In this document: piece by piece, positions 42,416 to 51,864 of the stretch
How positions within the stretch are numbered: the first letter of the stretch is position 1
How the letters are laid out: each line of letters opens with the position of its first letter
Assembly (NCBI GenBank): GCA_028687545.1
Contig: JAQTZZ010000010.1
Location: 53,817 to 117,816 of the forward strand
Source of the DNA: Candidatus Wallbacteria bacterium
GTDB lineage: Bacteria > Muiribacteriota > JAQTZZ01
Reading direction: 5' to 3'
Length of the DNA: 64,000 bases
Made by a program: the position numbers and the translations under genes
Notes under the pieces: generated by a model
Databases searched by the model: none
What the model was told of the DNA's origin: nothing
The model's input: the letters and a program-made list of their open reading frames with translations, nothing else

Positions 42416-45343
42416 TTAATTCTTCGTCCCTGCGATGTTTAGAGGATCAATGCTGATCTTAGCCGGCAGTTCTGGCACTGCGACGTCCCTGTCCCCATGT
42501 TGAGTCGGAAGCCTGAGAATCATCCCTCCAGGGGGGGTGGCAGTCCCTGTAGCTGAGAATTCGATCTTTTTGCCGATTTTCCTGACCGAGTAACTCAGCA
42601 TGCCGTAATTGGTCGGGAGATTTTTGACAGTAACGCCACTCTTGAGCCAGTCCGCGTCGATTCCTGCGCAGAGGATCAGTTTGTCCCCTGATTCATAGAC
42701 CAGCATAGTCCTGACTGCGTCGATGAATCCCGAACCTACCCAGGTGTGCGGCATGTCGCCGATGTAGGAAGGCTCCCTGGGATTAGCATGCACAAGTTCA
42801 GCCATGTGATTCCACGCATAAGGGCGGACCGAACTGGCGGTGAGGTATCTGAGCATGGCAAGAGCCCTGTCGCGCTGCCCCATTCTGACGAAAGCGTTGG
42901 CGGAGCGCACTTCATAGGGAGTGAATGTCCTCTCATGCCCTGGAACAGTACCCTTGCGGAATTCCTCGTAATAGCGGTCGAAAGTGTGTTTCAGCTGCTC
43001 TTTCGGGAGATTGTCGAGCTCCCCGCAGGCCACGACCGCTATGGCGGTTGAGGTGGCGTCGAAATCCGCCTTTTCCGTGCAGCCGGGAATATAGTCGATA
43101 TTCCGGCTTGAAATCACCAGATTGAGAGAGTCATACAGGCATTTGCTGAAGTCTGTGAGTTCGGCCTGCAGCATGGAGGCGTTCTCCTTGTCCCCCAGCA
43201 GCTCAGCGAGATAGATCGCATCCTTGATGCCGCGCAGGACGAAAAAATCATCCCAGTAACTGTGCATTCCGGGGTAATATCCTTCATGGCTGTTCGAACC
43301 GGGCAGTATGCCGTAGTTCGGGGCCTGCCTGGGATCGTTTTTTATCGCCTCGGTCATGGTGGAATGTCGCAGGTCTCGGGCGAATTTCAGGGAAGCGAGC
43401 ACCTTGGGATAAACGAGTTTGAGATACTCAATGTCATGGGAATAGTCGAAGTAGTTGCGGACTGCATAGGGATATTCACCCTGGCTGTCAAATTCCTTTC
43501 CATCAGTGGAACTGTCATTTACGAAAGCCGGAGTTTTCCCGTTCTCAAATCTCATGAACGGCACATAGCCGTTGTCCGGGATTATGGTAGCAACCGCCTC
43601 CAGCCAGTCCCTGACTTCATTCACCAGTCCCATCCTCATCAGAGCGATGCCGGTGAGTGCGCCGTCCCTGATCCAGGAATGGGAGTAATTGCGCGATCCG
43701 GGCTGAATCCATGGCCCATCCTTGTTGATCAGGACATAGGCCAGGTTGGATTTCACCACGTCAGTCAGCCTCTTTTCCGGAATCCTGATTTCCACCCTGT
43801 TCGTAAGTTCACTCCAGCGCTGTGCCTCGGCAGATCTCGCAGATTCAAAGGAAAAACCGGCCAAAGCGCTTGGGGAGAATCCCCCTTCCATCGGATACGC
43901 GACGAGGATGTCTTTTTTCTGCCCGGGCTTGAGATCCAGGCTGAACAGCACTGCTGCGGAAATCGCGCCTTCCTTGCTTCTGATGATTGGGGAATCCGGA
44001 AGAGATCCGTTCCTGACGCAATCCATGATTTCCGAAGTATCGAACTCCATGGCGGCCATCGAAAGGGGCCGGCTGAGTGCAATCAGTCCCGGCTGCCCGT
44101 TGATGCGGAGATATGAAAAATCGTCGCAGTTCAGGCATTCGCATCTGTCGATCGGGCTGAATCCTCCGTGCTGCCAGGTCGGATTCAACTGCAGCGGCCT
44201 CACTACCAGGGCCAGCTTTCCCTTGAAAGCTTCCTTTTTATTGTTAGTGAAAGAGTATCTTACCGCTGTATGCGACTTTCCAAGAGTACCTGTACCGACG
44301 GCTGTGATTTTCAGATCCCAGCCCTTAGTCTCCCATCTGACGGTCGGGATCGGCAGATATCCGTCCTGAAGGCTCTGGGACACCTTGCAGTCCAGGGCCG
44401 TCCGGAGCTTCTTCCCGTCCAGCACGAACGGCATCACGCTGAATCCATTTTTGAAGGGTTCGACTGCACCGGTCTCAGAGAACACACCCTCGTTTTTCTC
44501 GATCGGGATACCGACTACTGTCCAGAATTCCTGTTTCCAGGAAAGCCACATGGGGTATTCTCCCGGGTGTTTCCCGGACAGTGCCAGATAGGGTTTCGTT
44601 CTGTCTGCCTTTTCTTCGGACCCCTTGAATTCATAGCCAAGCAGATCGAATCCTTTTCCCCCGCAATTAATACGGATGCCACTGACTTCCACGGAGTCGA
44701 AATAATCCCATTGTTCGCCTGATTTCCCCCTGGCAGTGCTGTAAACCTCTTTCCAGGCTTTACCGTCAGAAGTGGCTTCCAGAAAGTAAGAGACAGGATA
44801 TTTTTCACCCCATTTCAGGATTATACCGCCAAGAGGCATCGGCTTTGGCAGGCTGACCGTGAAACACGAGCGGTCACTTCCGGCGGTGAGAATGGGGGCG
44901 TCTTTACCGTCGATGAATCCGATTTCCCAGATCGAAAAGGCCCAGCTGCCTGTCCCACGTTTGATGCATTCGAGCTTCACTGCTGTTGCAGTGACAGGTT
45001 CGAAATGGATGATATCTGTATTGCCGTCCGAAGTGCCGGTTTCATAAACCTTATGCCACCCGCCTGACCCGCTTTTCACTTCGATCGCGTATTTTTCCGC
45101 ATGAGCATATTCCCATTTGATTACTATTCCACAGATCGAACGCGGGGAATCAAAATCCGCCTGCCACCATTGATTGTCTTCAGGCGCGCTGATCCAGCGG
45201 GTGTTCGGGTCTCCGTCAACTGCTAACTGCGCCGGGCATGTTTCCATGGAAGCCGAGGCAATGGCTGTAATGGCGGATTGGGCATCCACCTGAAGCGCAA
45301 ACAGGAAAATTGTCACAAGAAGCAGGATTGAATTTTTTGGCAC
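42416..45343 (-). CDS. Exported glycosidase with F5/8C carbohydrate-binding domains
   Basis: A 975-residue exported protein. After a signal peptide (MPKNSILLLVTIFLFALQVD) come two discoidin-like domains, residues 25-150 (AVDGDPNTRWISAPEDNQWW) and 150-245. A beta-rich region follows to about 500, then an alpha/alpha six-hairpin barrel (WIRDGALTGIALMRMGLVNE, DNGYVPFMRF, PYAWNHMAELVHANPREPSY) and a C-terminal beta domain. It probably removes sugars from polysaccharides outside the cell, but the glycoside-hydrolase family cannot be fixed by eye. It is transcribed divergently from another six-hairpin protein, with 140 bases between starts. Confidence 0.75.
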   Translation of the reverse strand: MPKNSILLLVTIFLFALQVDAQSAITAIASASMETCPAQLAVDGDPNTRWISAPEDNQWWQADFDSPRSICGIVIKWEYAHAEKYAIEVKSGSGGWHKVYETGTSDGNTDIIHFEPVTATAVKLECIKRGTGSWAFSIWEIGFIDGKDAPILTAGSDRSCFTVSLPKPMPLGGIILKWGEKYPVSYFLEATSDGKAWKEVYSTARGKSGEQWDYFDSVEVSGIRINCGGKGFDLLGYEFKGSEEKADRTKPYLALSGKHPGEYPMWLSWKQEFWTVVGIPIEKNEGVFSETGAVEPFKNGFSVMPFVLDGKKLRTALDCKVSQSLQDGYLPIPTVRWETKGWDLKITAVGTGTLGKSHTAVRYSFTNNKKEAFKGKLALVVRPLQLNPTWQHGGFSPIDRCECLNCDDFSYLRINGQPGLIALSRPLSMAAMEFDTSEIMDCVRNGSLPDSPIIRSKEGAISAAVLFSLDLKPGQKKDILVAYPMEGGFSPSALAGFSFESARSAEAQRWSELTNRVEIRIPEKRLTDVVKSNLAYVLINKDGPWIQPGSRNYSHSWIRDGALTGIALMRMGLVNEVRDWLEAVATIIPDNGYVPFMRFENGKTPAFVNDSSTDGKEFDSQGEYPYAVRNYFDYSHDIEYLKLVYPKVLASLKFARDLRHSTMTEAIKNDPRQAPNYGILPGSNSHEGYYPGMHSYWDDFFVLRGIKDAIYLAELLGDKENASMLQAELTDFSKCLYDSLNLVISSRNIDYIPGCTEKADFDATSTAIAVVACGELDNLPKEQLKHTFDRYYEEFRKGTVPGHERTFTPYEVRSANAFVRMGQRDRALAMLRYLTASSVRPYAWNHMAELVHANPREPSYIGDMPHTWVGSGFIDAVRTMLVYESGDKLILCAGIDADWLKSGVTVKNLPTNYGMLSYSVRKIGKKIEFSATGTATPPGGMILRLPTQHGDRDVAVPELPAKISIDPLNIAGTKN

Positions 45344-45483
45344 GATTCCTCCTCAAATGATGGACGCCTCCATTTTACACCTGAACGAACCTTTCAGTCA
45401 CTAGTGATCGGATAATTACAGCGTGCGCTTTGGAATATTTTGTGTTTTACTATCAATATATTTCAGATAATTCTGGAGGTTTC

Positions 45484-48400
45484 ATGAAGTCCCTGGCCAT
45501 GATGTTTTTTCTCACCTTAATCGGCACACCGCTTGTTGCAGCGCAGGGTAACGTGATTGAATATTCCGGCAAAACTCCGGCAGGGCTTGTCGGCAACGGC
45601 AGAAGCGTAGTGAAAGTGCGATCCGACGGATACGAATTTCATACCGGAGGCGATGCGGCCGGAACCTTCGAGATCTTGATAGACGGCCATCCGGTCGGAA
45701 TATCCTCGAAGGATGCAGGTTCAGTTTTCTTTCCAGGGGGTGTGGTTTACTCTCTTGCGGTGCATGGACTGAAAGTGGAGATTCTGCACGGCGCGACTGA
45801 GGAAAATCCGTATGTCCTGGCCGTCAGGGTGGCAGGTAAGAAGAAAAGCATAGCCCTGAAAATCAGCCAGCATGGCGCACCTGCTCTTTCCCGTTCCGGG
45901 CTGATCCCCATCGAGATGAAGAAAAACAAGGGAGAACTGATTCTATTCTCCGGGACAAAAGCTCCTCACGGCACTTTCAGCGATTTACGCAAACAATGGG
46001 AAGAGCAGTACCAAAAAGGTTTTGTCCTGAAGACCCCTTCGGAACTCGTGAACCGCGCAGTGCCTTTCAACCGCTATCTCCTTGATCTCGGATTCGACGG
46101 GCACCTGCATGTATGTGAAATCTTCCGCTGGCGCGATGTCTGGTCCCGCGATCTGGGAACCGGACTCGTACCCGGGGCGATGGCAAGCGGCCAGTTCTCC
46201 CGTGCCCGCACCACGCTCGAATATGATCTCGGGCGCTATGCGGCCAATAATCCGGCTGGTCTGAAAGCGACCGAAGACCCTTCGCAGGGAGGTTCTGCAG
46301 AGGGAACCTCCTGGCTGGCGAACGCTGTCTGGCATTATTTTCTCTTAACCGGAGACAGGAAATTCCTGGCTGATGCCGAAAAAGTCCTGCTGCCGTGGGT
46401 CAACGCCTGGATCGGGCGCGATTACCGCCGCGAAGGCCTGCTGGTCGACGTGACGGAATGGATGGACCATTCGCGGTTCTTTCTTTTCCCGGATGGGGCG
46501 CGCGTCCTGTATTCCAATGCCCTGTTCGCAGATCTGCTGAACACATTTTCCATGATCGAGCGGACCCTCGGTGACTGCTCGGCAGCGTCCAGGCTGCAAA
46601 GCGTGAGAGACAGGTTCGTGGCAGCGATCAACAACGTGCTCTGGAATGAATCGACCGGCGAATACGACAATCTTTCCCTCTGGGACTTGCGGGATACGCG
46701 TTCCTCTGCGGCGGAAAACAGCCTGGCGGTTTTATGCGGCGTAGCGCCAGCGGACAGGATCGGAAGAACTCTGGAAACAGTCAAAAACCGAAACTGGCGC
46801 GCTGCAGGCTCGACCACGATCTATCCGCCGATGTCGCATGTGGAAGCCAATTGTGACCATAATTACAAGATGTGGCCCTGGTGGAACGCCGTGGAAGCAC
46901 GAGCCCGGCTGCAGAACGGAGACATAGCCGGCGGGATTCACCTGCTGGAATGTTGCTCAAAAACCCTGGAAGACGAGCACTATCCCGGAATGATGGAGGA
47001 GCTGACTTCGCCTGAAGGCGTGACTGAAGGCGGGAACGCCTTCCTGAGTGCCGCCGGTTCGTATCAGTACGCAATTGTCGAAGGGCTGCTCGGAATCGAA
47101 ATCCTTGAGCCAGGCTGCGCCAGGATTCGCGTATCACCGAACGTCCCTGCAGAATGGAAAGACTGGAGCGCCACGGTTCCGCTTCCCGGGGGCGAAATAT
47201 TCCTCTCGCAGGAAAATGGGAAACTCTACATCCGCGTCACAGACCCCAGGGTGAAAATCGTTGAATCGGTCAGGGGCGCGGCGGTCGAAGGCGCAGAATC
47301 CGCAGCGGTTTCTCCGCGGATCTATCCGGATCTTGCAAAACTACCTTCCGTAAAGCCACTCGGCTGCCCTCAGTTGAAAAATCGCCGGGCCGCCGTGTTC
47401 CACGACGACAGTTTCCCTGCCGCATTGCCGGACGGCCTGCCCAGGAGATACGTAACTGTCGATGAGCTTTTGTGCCTGGACTCCCAAAACATCTCAGCCC
47501 TGATCGTTCCCGGAAACGCCCTTCCCCTGAAGACCAGAGCCGGAGTCGAAATCCGTCCGGCCCTCACCAGATTCCTGGACCGGGGAAATGCGATCGTCTT
47601 TTACGGAGGGACCATGCAGGACCGCTGGACAATGGGTGAAACCGGCGGAATTGTAGACTGGTATGACTACCGCCACCTGCTTGCCGGCAGCCCCCTGGAC
47701 GGATGGGTTTTCAAAACCTCCCAGGCCGGGACACAGGTTTGGAGGGAAACGGAATCCGGATTCGTAAATGGCTGGTTCAGACAGGACTATCCGGATCAAG
47801 ACTGGGAACCGGTCAAAATTCCCGGCACGTGGGAGGACCATCTGAAAAAATCCTATGAGGGATGGGGCTGGTACAGGCACCATTTTCAGCTTCCGGCAGA
47901 GGCCAGGGGCAGAAGCATTCTGTTCGAACTGGGGGCAGTTGACGATGCTGACTGGGTCTATCTAAACGGAATTCTGGTCGGTTCGGAATGGGGCCGCGAT
48001 CATTTCCAGCGCTATGCCTTGAAACCCGGCGATCCGGCCTATGCCTCGCTGAATTTCGGTAAAGACAACCTGATCGCAGTTCAGGTTGTCAACTACGGTG
48101 GAGGCGGCGGCTTATACAAAGACCCGCCCAGAATGGGTATCGAATCGGATCAATTTACCTGGGCTCCGATCGATGCCAGGACTGAAGCGACTCTGCTGGA
48201 ACCCAAGCGATTCGGGGTCATTTCCTGGGGAAAAGGCGATTTCTTCAATTCCTGGGAAACATCGCGCGGCGCGTTCGGGTTCAAGATCGCAGGCAGCGGG
48301 ATCGAATTCAGCGGGCCGCTGGCCGGGATGCCTTCCATCTCTGGCAGTGTCCAGGAAGCATTCACTGATTTCGCGATCAGTTCACCGCTGTTCTTCCAGC

Positions 48401-48570
48401 CACTGGCATTCACAAAGACTGACAGAAAGCTTCTGAGCCCTGATGACGGCGAACGCTATCCCTGCCTGGCCAGGGTCGTGAATACCCGGACCGGCGGAGA
48501 ATTCATCATGATTCCCGTTTCAGTCACCGGAGCATGTCCGGAAGTGCTGGAAAAGCTGGGAATCAAATGA
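45484..48570 (+). CDS. Exported six-hairpin glycosidase with beta-sandwich domain
   Basis: A 1028-residue exported protein. The ATG at 45484 is chosen because CTGGAGG lies just upstream and a signal peptide (MKSLAMMFFLTLIGTPLVAA) follows. An N-terminal beta domain leads to an alpha/alpha barrel at about 190-560: FRWRDVWSRDLGTGLVPGAM, SAEGTSWLANAVWHYFLLTG, and NYKMWPWWNAVEARARL are typical of GH78/GH63/trehalase-like folds. A C-terminal galactose-binding-like domain at about 760-880 contains WEPVKIPGTWEDHL and YLNGILVG. Probably processes an oligosaccharide in the periplasm or outside. Substrate unknown. Confidence 0.75.
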   Translation: MKSLAMMFFLTLIGTPLVAAQGNVIEYSGKTPAGLVGNGRSVVKVRSDGYEFHTGGDAAGTFEILIDGHPVGISSKDAGSVFFPGGVVYSLAVHGLKVEILHGATEENPYVLAVRVAGKKKSIALKISQHGAPALSRSGLIPIEMKKNKGELILFSGTKAPHGTFSDLRKQWEEQYQKGFVLKTPSELVNRAVPFNRYLLDLGFDGHLHVCEIFRWRDVWSRDLGTGLVPGAMASGQFSRARTTLEYDLGRYAANNPAGLKATEDPSQGGSAEGTSWLANAVWHYFLLTGDRKFLADAEKVLLPWVNAWIGRDYRREGLLVDVTEWMDHSRFFLFPDGARVLYSNALFADLLNTFSMIERTLGDCSAASRLQSVRDRFVAAINNVLWNESTGEYDNLSLWDLRDTRSSAAENSLAVLCGVAPADRIGRTLETVKNRNWRAAGSTTIYPPMSHVEANCDHNYKMWPWWNAVEARARLQNGDIAGGIHLLECCSKTLEDEHYPGMMEELTSPEGVTEGGNAFLSAAGSYQYAIVEGLLGIEILEPGCARIRVSPNVPAEWKDWSATVPLPGGEIFLSQENGKLYIRVTDPRVKIVESVRGAAVEGAESAAVSPRIYPDLAKLPSVKPLGCPQLKNRRAAVFHDDSFPAALPDGLPRRYVTVDELLCLDSQNISALIVPGNALPLKTRAGVEIRPALTRFLDRGNAIVFYGGTMQDRWTMGETGGIVDWYDYRHLLAGSPLDGWVFKTSQAGTQVWRETESGFVNGWFRQDYPDQDWEPVKIPGTWEDHLKKSYEGWGWYRHHFQLPAEARGRSILFELGAVDDADWVYLNGILVGSEWGRDHFQRYALKPGDPAYASLNFGKDNLIAVQVVNYGGGGGLYKDPPRMGIESDQFTWAPIDARTEATLLEPKRFGVISWGKGDFFNSWETSRGAFGFKIAGSGIEFSGPLAGMPSISGSVQEAFTDFAISSPLFFQPLAFTKTDRKLLSPDDGERYPCLARVVNTRTGGEFIMIPVSVTGACPEVLEKLGIK

Positions 48571-48602
48571 ATGGGTTAGTCCGATACTTGACAAGGTAAA
48601 GT

Positions 48603-51600
48603 TCAGCGATGCTGCTTTTTCGATTCAAACACTTTGCAGTCGTCGATCAGTTCATAGGCATTCTGATAACGCTTGGCAGCATCCTTTTCAATCGCCTTCA
48701 TCACTATCCGGTCAAGTTTCTGAGACACCTCAGGCACAATCCCGGATGGCGGGGGAGGTGAGGTGTTGAAAATCTTGTACAAGGCCTGCTCGGGGTTATT
48801 TCCCTTGAAAGGTAAGGTGCCTGTCAGGAATTCGTAAAGCGTCACTCCCAGCGCGTAAATGTCCGTGCCTTCGACAATGTCGCCACCCCTGAGTTGTTCG
48901 GGGGGCATGTAGTAAAGAGTGCCGAACACCTCGCCGGTTCCGGTCATGGATGCTACATCCAGAACCTTGGACAGGCCGAAATCCATGATCTTGGCGAGAC
49001 GATTCTGGTGCAGCATGATGTTGTCAGGCTTGATGTCGCGGTGGATGATGTTGTGGCTGTGGGCATAGGCAAGGGCTTCGGCCACCTGGAGGGCGATGCG
49101 CGCCACATGCTGCGGCTGAAGCCTGCCGAGGCGGTCCAGGATTTTCCTGAAGCTCTCGCCTTCCACGTATTCCATCACGATGTATGGTATCTCCCCTTCG
49201 ACGACCTCGAAGATCCTGACGATTCCAGGATGATCGAGCCTCTGGGCGGCCAGCCCGTCCCTTTTGATGAAGCGGCGGATGAATTTCAGATTGTCGCGGT
49301 ATTTTTCCGCAAGCACCTTGATGGCGACTGTCCGGTCGCGCTTGATGTCCAGTGCCTTGAAAACCACACCCATGCCGCCCATGCCGATCTTCTGGAAATC
49401 TTTGAAATTTCCAGCCAGGCCATCGATTATCAGGCCGGGGTCCGCGGAATCCGCGAACAATTCATAGGCAAGAGCCTGCTTCGCCTTGAGAGCCGGTGGC
49501 CCAATCTTTCCCAGTTCGCGCAGTTTGACCGTCAGCCAGGAATCATCCTCTTCGGTCAGCTTCCTGGTTTCTGCAGACATGGAATCCAGGTCGATCCGGT
49601 ACTGCTTGAAATAATCGCGGGATTTAGCCGATTCCCCCAGTTTTTCAAGCGCTGTTCCCATCAGAAAATTAAAGCTGGTAAACAGGACCGGGCATTGACC
49701 GTGGAAAAGCTTTCCGATTGCCTGAAGCCTTTCCAGGGCTTCCACGAATCTGCTGGAGAAAAGCAGCAATTCACAATAGGAATAATTCACTCTGACCTTG
49801 GGAGCGAAGTCGTCCACCTGGTCGATCGTTTCCAGCGCTTTTGCAAAATAATCTTCAGCAACATCTTCTTCCCCCAGCCTGAGATACGCCCTACCGATAT
49901 CGGCATGCGTCCAGGCCGTAAAAACCGCGGAATTGGAACGCTGGAAAAAATCCCTGCTCTTCAGGCGGTATTCGATGGATTTCCTAAAATCTCCCTGATG
50001 GTAGCTGAGAGATCCCAGCAGGCCGCAGGCAGTCCCGGAAAGAGCGGAATCGCCTTGCTCCTCTGCCAGTTTCAACACCTCAACGGCGACCTGTCCAGCT
50101 TCTTCCATTCTGGCAAGTTTCAGAAGGAAATGCCCTTTCAGGGACAAAATATCTCCCAGAAAAGTTTTCATCCCGTTTTCCCTGGCCAGCCCGACTACCT
50201 GCTCGATCTCTGAGAGCGCTTTCTCAACGTTTCCCAGGTAGTCGAATAAAAACGAGTTGCATCTGAAATACAGGGCAGTTGCTTTCAAATCGGATGCGAA
50301 TCCCTGCATTTTAGGTATTTCTTCAAGAATTTCCCGGCTTTTTTCGAGATCCCCTAGCTGCAGATGGCACATGCCGATTTTGAACAGCAGCAGAAATTTC
50401 AAGGTCGGATCTGCTTCCTTCAGCAGGAGAGAGAATGAATCCAGCGCGGCTTCGATGCCGCCCTTGTAATATTCAATGCAGGCGGCAAAAAATGCCCTGT
50501 GTACACCCTCGATGGCTTCGATTTCCACCTGGGCTTCCTCAAATCTATTCTGCAGGATCAGCTGGTCGATCAGGGCCAGTTTCAAATCACGCTCACGGTA
50601 CCCGGCTGATTCGAGCTCGTTCCGGATGATGAACACAAGGTCGCAGCTTACAGACGGAAGGAACAGGTTCATATCTCCGAACTTAATCAGGGCATCAATG
50701 GCGGCATGCCTTTGTCGCGAAAAGAGAAAATGATTATAAATCTCTTTTACATACAGCGGCTCTGAACCGAAACGCTTCTGCAGCAGCAATGCTGCTCTGT
50801 CGTGCAGCTCCTCCATCTCTGCATCCGGTATCTTTTCCCTGATGAAACTCTTGAGGATCATGGGCAGGGAAATCTTGCCGAAGGAATCGTACTCGGCCAG
50901 GCACGAGTCTCTCAGCCTGTCCAGCATGGTTCCGTCATTGTCCGCTGCAATATCCCGCACGATTTCGCTGCCCACAGGGATGCGGAAAACACTGAGTTGC
51001 TTCAGGATCTGCCTGAAATCCTTAGTCTGGGATTTCCAGAAAGAACCCTCGAAAAAATGATTGATGATTTCATCGAGTTTTTTATCTCCGCCCCACTTGG
51101 TCAGGGTCATCTCTCCTGATAACAAAAGAGCGCAGATCGCCTTGACTGAAAAGGGATGTCCCTGGGACAGTTTGCAGATCTTTCTTTTCGTTTCCGCATC
51201 CGGGAGATCACGATTCTGAAACTCGAAGATCGAGTCAACCATTTCCAAAGTTTCGGATTCGATCAGCGGGGGCAGGAAGTATGTGAAAATGTCCGCTGAA
51301 ACTTCAATCGAGGTTTTCGGTCTGGTTCTGGAAGTGACGATCACCCTTCCCTCTGCAGAGGAAGAAGCCTTTTCAAGCAGGTCAAGCGTTTTTCTGCTTT
51401 CGCTCATGTGAAAATCGTCGATGATCAGCTTGATGTCCCTTTTGGACAGGAAATCAAGAAACTTTTCCGGATCATGGCAGAAGATCGGTACTTCCTTGTC
51501 GCCGGCATAAAGGCGCAGGGTGTCTGAGAGTGAACTGTAGAAATCCTCTTCAGTCCAGGCGTCCCTGCAGCGCAGGATGATTGAGTTCCACCCGTTCTTC

Positions 51601-51743
51601 TGCAGGCTGGCGAGCAATTCTCCTGTCAGCCATGTTTTGCCTGACCCGGGCAGGCCTACTATGCAGACGCAGCCGGCCTGGGAAAATTTGCGGACCAGGA
51701 GTTCTATGATGTCTTTTCTGGAAATTTTTGGACTCTCGTTCAT
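48603..51743 (-). CDS. STAND ATPase-TPR protein with C-terminal Ser/Thr kinase
   Basis: A 1046-residue signalling protein. It begins with a STAND ATPase (Walker A GLPGSGKTW near residue 28, Walker B KLIIDDFHM near 103, QGHPFSV near 193), continues with TPR-like helices (about 330-740) and ends in a complete eukaryotic-type kinase (from about 765). Kinase motifs are GMGGMGVVF, VAIKVL, HRDIKPDNIML, DFGLSK and YMPPEQL, all intact. The usual order of kinase and sensor is reversed. It is a paralog of 5879-8518, in which the output is a winged helix. The ATG at 51743 is preferred to an upstream TTG. Substrates unknown. Confidence 0.87.
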   Translation of the reverse strand: MNESPKISRKDIIELLVRKFSQAGCVCIVGLPGSGKTWLTGELLASLQKNGWNSIILRCRDAWTEEDFYSSLSDTLRLYAGDKEVPIFCHDPEKFLDFLSKRDIKLIIDDFHMSESRKTLDLLEKASSSAEGRVIVTSRTRPKTSIEVSADIFTYFLPPLIESETLEMVDSIFEFQNRDLPDAETKRKICKLSQGHPFSVKAICALLLSGEMTLTKWGGDKKLDEIINHFFEGSFWKSQTKDFRQILKQLSVFRIPVGSEIVRDIAADNDGTMLDRLRDSCLAEYDSFGKISLPMILKSFIREKIPDAEMEELHDRAALLLQKRFGSEPLYVKEIYNHFLFSRQRHAAIDALIKFGDMNLFLPSVSCDLVFIIRNELESAGYRERDLKLALIDQLILQNRFEEAQVEIEAIEGVHRAFFAACIEYYKGGIEAALDSFSLLLKEADPTLKFLLLFKIGMCHLQLGDLEKSREILEEIPKMQGFASDLKATALYFRCNSFLFDYLGNVEKALSEIEQVVGLARENGMKTFLGDILSLKGHFLLKLARMEEAGQVAVEVLKLAEEQGDSALSGTACGLLGSLSYHQGDFRKSIEYRLKSRDFFQRSNSAVFTAWTHADIGRAYLRLGEEDVAEDYFAKALETIDQVDDFAPKVRVNYSYCELLLFSSRFVEALERLQAIGKLFHGQCPVLFTSFNFLMGTALEKLGESAKSRDYFKQYRIDLDSMSAETRKLTEEDDSWLTVKLRELGKIGPPALKAKQALAYELFADSADPGLIIDGLAGNFKDFQKIGMGGMGVVFKALDIKRDRTVAIKVLAEKYRDNLKFIRRFIKRDGLAAQRLDHPGIVRIFEVVEGEIPYIVMEYVEGESFRKILDRLGRLQPQHVARIALQVAEALAYAHSHNIIHRDIKPDNIMLHQNRLAKIMDFGLSKVLDVASMTGTGEVFGTLYYMPPEQLRGGDIVEGTDIYALGVTLYEFLTGTLPFKGNNPEQALYKIFNTSPPPPSGIVPEVSQKLDRIVMKAIEKDAAKRYQNAYELIDDCKVFESKKQHR

Positions 51744-51864
51744 TACCTGAATTTTATCTCTCAACGTTGAAAATTTCAAATGAGTTTAGAACCTGTATCT
51801 GAAAACAGGATAGACTTGGAGATGGGGTTTTAAATGCCGCCTGAGAAGAAAAAGAAAAGTGAAT

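Noticed and set aside
43262-44116. 284-codon plus-strand frame opposite the F5/8C glycosidase
   Set aside because: Antisense shadow; the minus-strand product is coherent over its whole length.
48894-50213. 439-codon plus-strand frame
   Set aside because: Shadow of the STAND-TPR-kinase gene; composition follows the opposite strand's codons.
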